Shown here piece by piece: positions 63,563-64,000 of a stretch of 64,000 nucleotides of DNA. Within the stretch, counting starts at the first letter, position 1; every line of letters begins with the position of its first letter. Source of the stretch: Shewanella sp. Isolate13 (GTDB lineage Bacteria > Pseudomonadota > Gammaproteobacteria > Enterobacterales > Shewanellaceae); assembly GCF_022398325.1 (NCBI RefSeq), contig NZ_JAKEVD010000007.1, positions 125,234 to 189,233 of the forward strand. Reading direction: 5' to 3'. The notes beneath the pieces are model-generated. The model saw only the letters and a list, made by a program, of their open reading frames with translations. It was not told the origin of the DNA and made no database searches. Position numbers and translations under genes: made by a program.

Positions 63563-64000
63563 TGACCCCCAATAGTTGGACGTTCCAATTACTGGGGGTC
63601 TTTTAATGTCTACATACAGTAGAGAGTTCAAACTAGAAGTTGCAGCGCAAGCCAACACCCAAAGTTCGCGTCTGCTTTCAAAGCAATTTAACGTCAGTTC
63701 ACGGCAAATTCGATACTGGTGTTTAGTCTTTCGTATTCATGGCGAACATGCTTTTTTGCACAAACAAAAACCTTACACGAAAGAAGCTCGCCTAGAGATA
63801 ATCCAACGAATGGAATGCGCAGGATGGTCTTTAACTTACACCAGTGCCTTTTTCGATTTGTCTTCTCCGGGCATGTTATCCGAATGGTTTTGTGCTTATA
63901 ATTCGGGAAAATTAACTCACTTGAAACCACTCAGAGCAAACATGCCCAAATCCGCCAAAGCTAAAAGCTCGAAAGACATGACTGAAAAAGAGCTAAGAGA
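63563..64000 (+). mobile_element. IS3-family insertion sequence, left part (continues beyond the window)
   Basis: The left terminal inverted repeat begins TGACCCCCAATAGTTGGAC. Just inside it, GACCCCCAATAGTTGGA is nearly complementary to the sequence ending ACTGGGGGTC, a palindromic end. An orfA follows at 63606. The right end is outside the window, so the target duplication cannot be seen. Confidence 0.7.
63606..64000 (+). CDS. IS3-family transposase OrfA (partial)
   Basis: Over 130 residues are open to the window end. The N-terminal helix-turn-helix (STYSREFKLEVAAQ, QSSRLLSKQFNVSSRQIRYW) is typical of IS3/IS150-type OrfA, which binds the IS ends and is joined to OrfB by frameshift. A second HTH-like part (EIIQRMECAGWSLTYTSAFF) follows. 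No stop codon is seen before 64000, so whether it is intact is unknown. Confidence 0.8.
   Translation, partial: MSTYSREFKLEVAAQANTQSSRLLSKQFNVSSRQIRYWCLVFRIHGEHAFLHKQKPYTKEARLEIIQRMECAGWSLTYTSAFFDLSSPGMLSEWFCAYNSGKLTHLKPLRANMPKSAKAKSSKDMTEKELR

Overview
The window looks like a Shewanella chromosome. The evidence is the CymA/Mtr-style extracellular respiratory operon (decaheme cytochrome plus MtrB-like barrel feeding a DmsAB reductase), and the housekeeping orders yicC-rph-pyrE, slmA-dut-coaBC-radC-rpmB-rpmG and rarD-thioesterase-recQ. From memory only, the enolase-superfamily protein and overall gene content are closest to the marine S. pealeana / S. halifaxensis / S. piezotolerans group.

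Layout. (1) 1-10.1 kb: tail of a membrane protein, a TetR regulator, then a seven-gene leftward dms-like operon (E-F-A-B, a large unknown lipoprotein, a TorD-like chaperone, a small DmsH-like protein) with a CRP-like site upstream. A probable small RNA lies in the intergenic region behind it. (2) 10.7-17.2 kb: a catabolic cluster for an unidentified substrate, made of an enolase-superfamily enzyme, a BCCT transporter, a split UxaA-type dehydratase, and LysR and GntR regulators, with a perfect FadR/GntR-type operator. (3) 17.3-19.6 kb: a nucleoside transporter and a nucleosidase. (4) 20-23.2 kb: a PLD-DEAD helicase-DUF3427 protein of defence type.

(5) 23.38-39.01 kb: a mobilizable genomic island inserted in the 3' end of yicC. 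It is bounded by a 21-bp direct repeat with one mismatch, and both copies encode the YicC C-terminus and stop codon. It carries a tyrosine integrase, an AlpA-like regulator, a MobF relaxase, a coupling protein and a small ribbon-helix-helix type protein, but no mating-pair genes. Its cargo is (a) a GHKL-ATPase/STAS pair in which both partners carry a DNA-binding domain; (b) a ubiquitin-like operon made of three ubiquitin-like domains fused to an E2-like domain, a JAB peptidase fused to an E1, and a small CxCGC protein; and (c) a convergent papain-like protease preceded by a 53-residue protein with its own promoter, operator and terminator. The ubiquitin-like module and its neighbours are the most interesting content of the window.

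(6) 39-56.4 kb: core genes for nucleotide, coenzyme, arginine and ribosome functions, with one short terminal-inverted-repeat element between pyrE and folE. (7) 56.6-61.7 kb: leuABCD behind a leucine-rich leader peptide and attenuator. (8) 62.2-64 kb: a FadL porin and the start of an IS3-type element cut by the window end. No rRNA, tRNA or CRISPR array was recognised.
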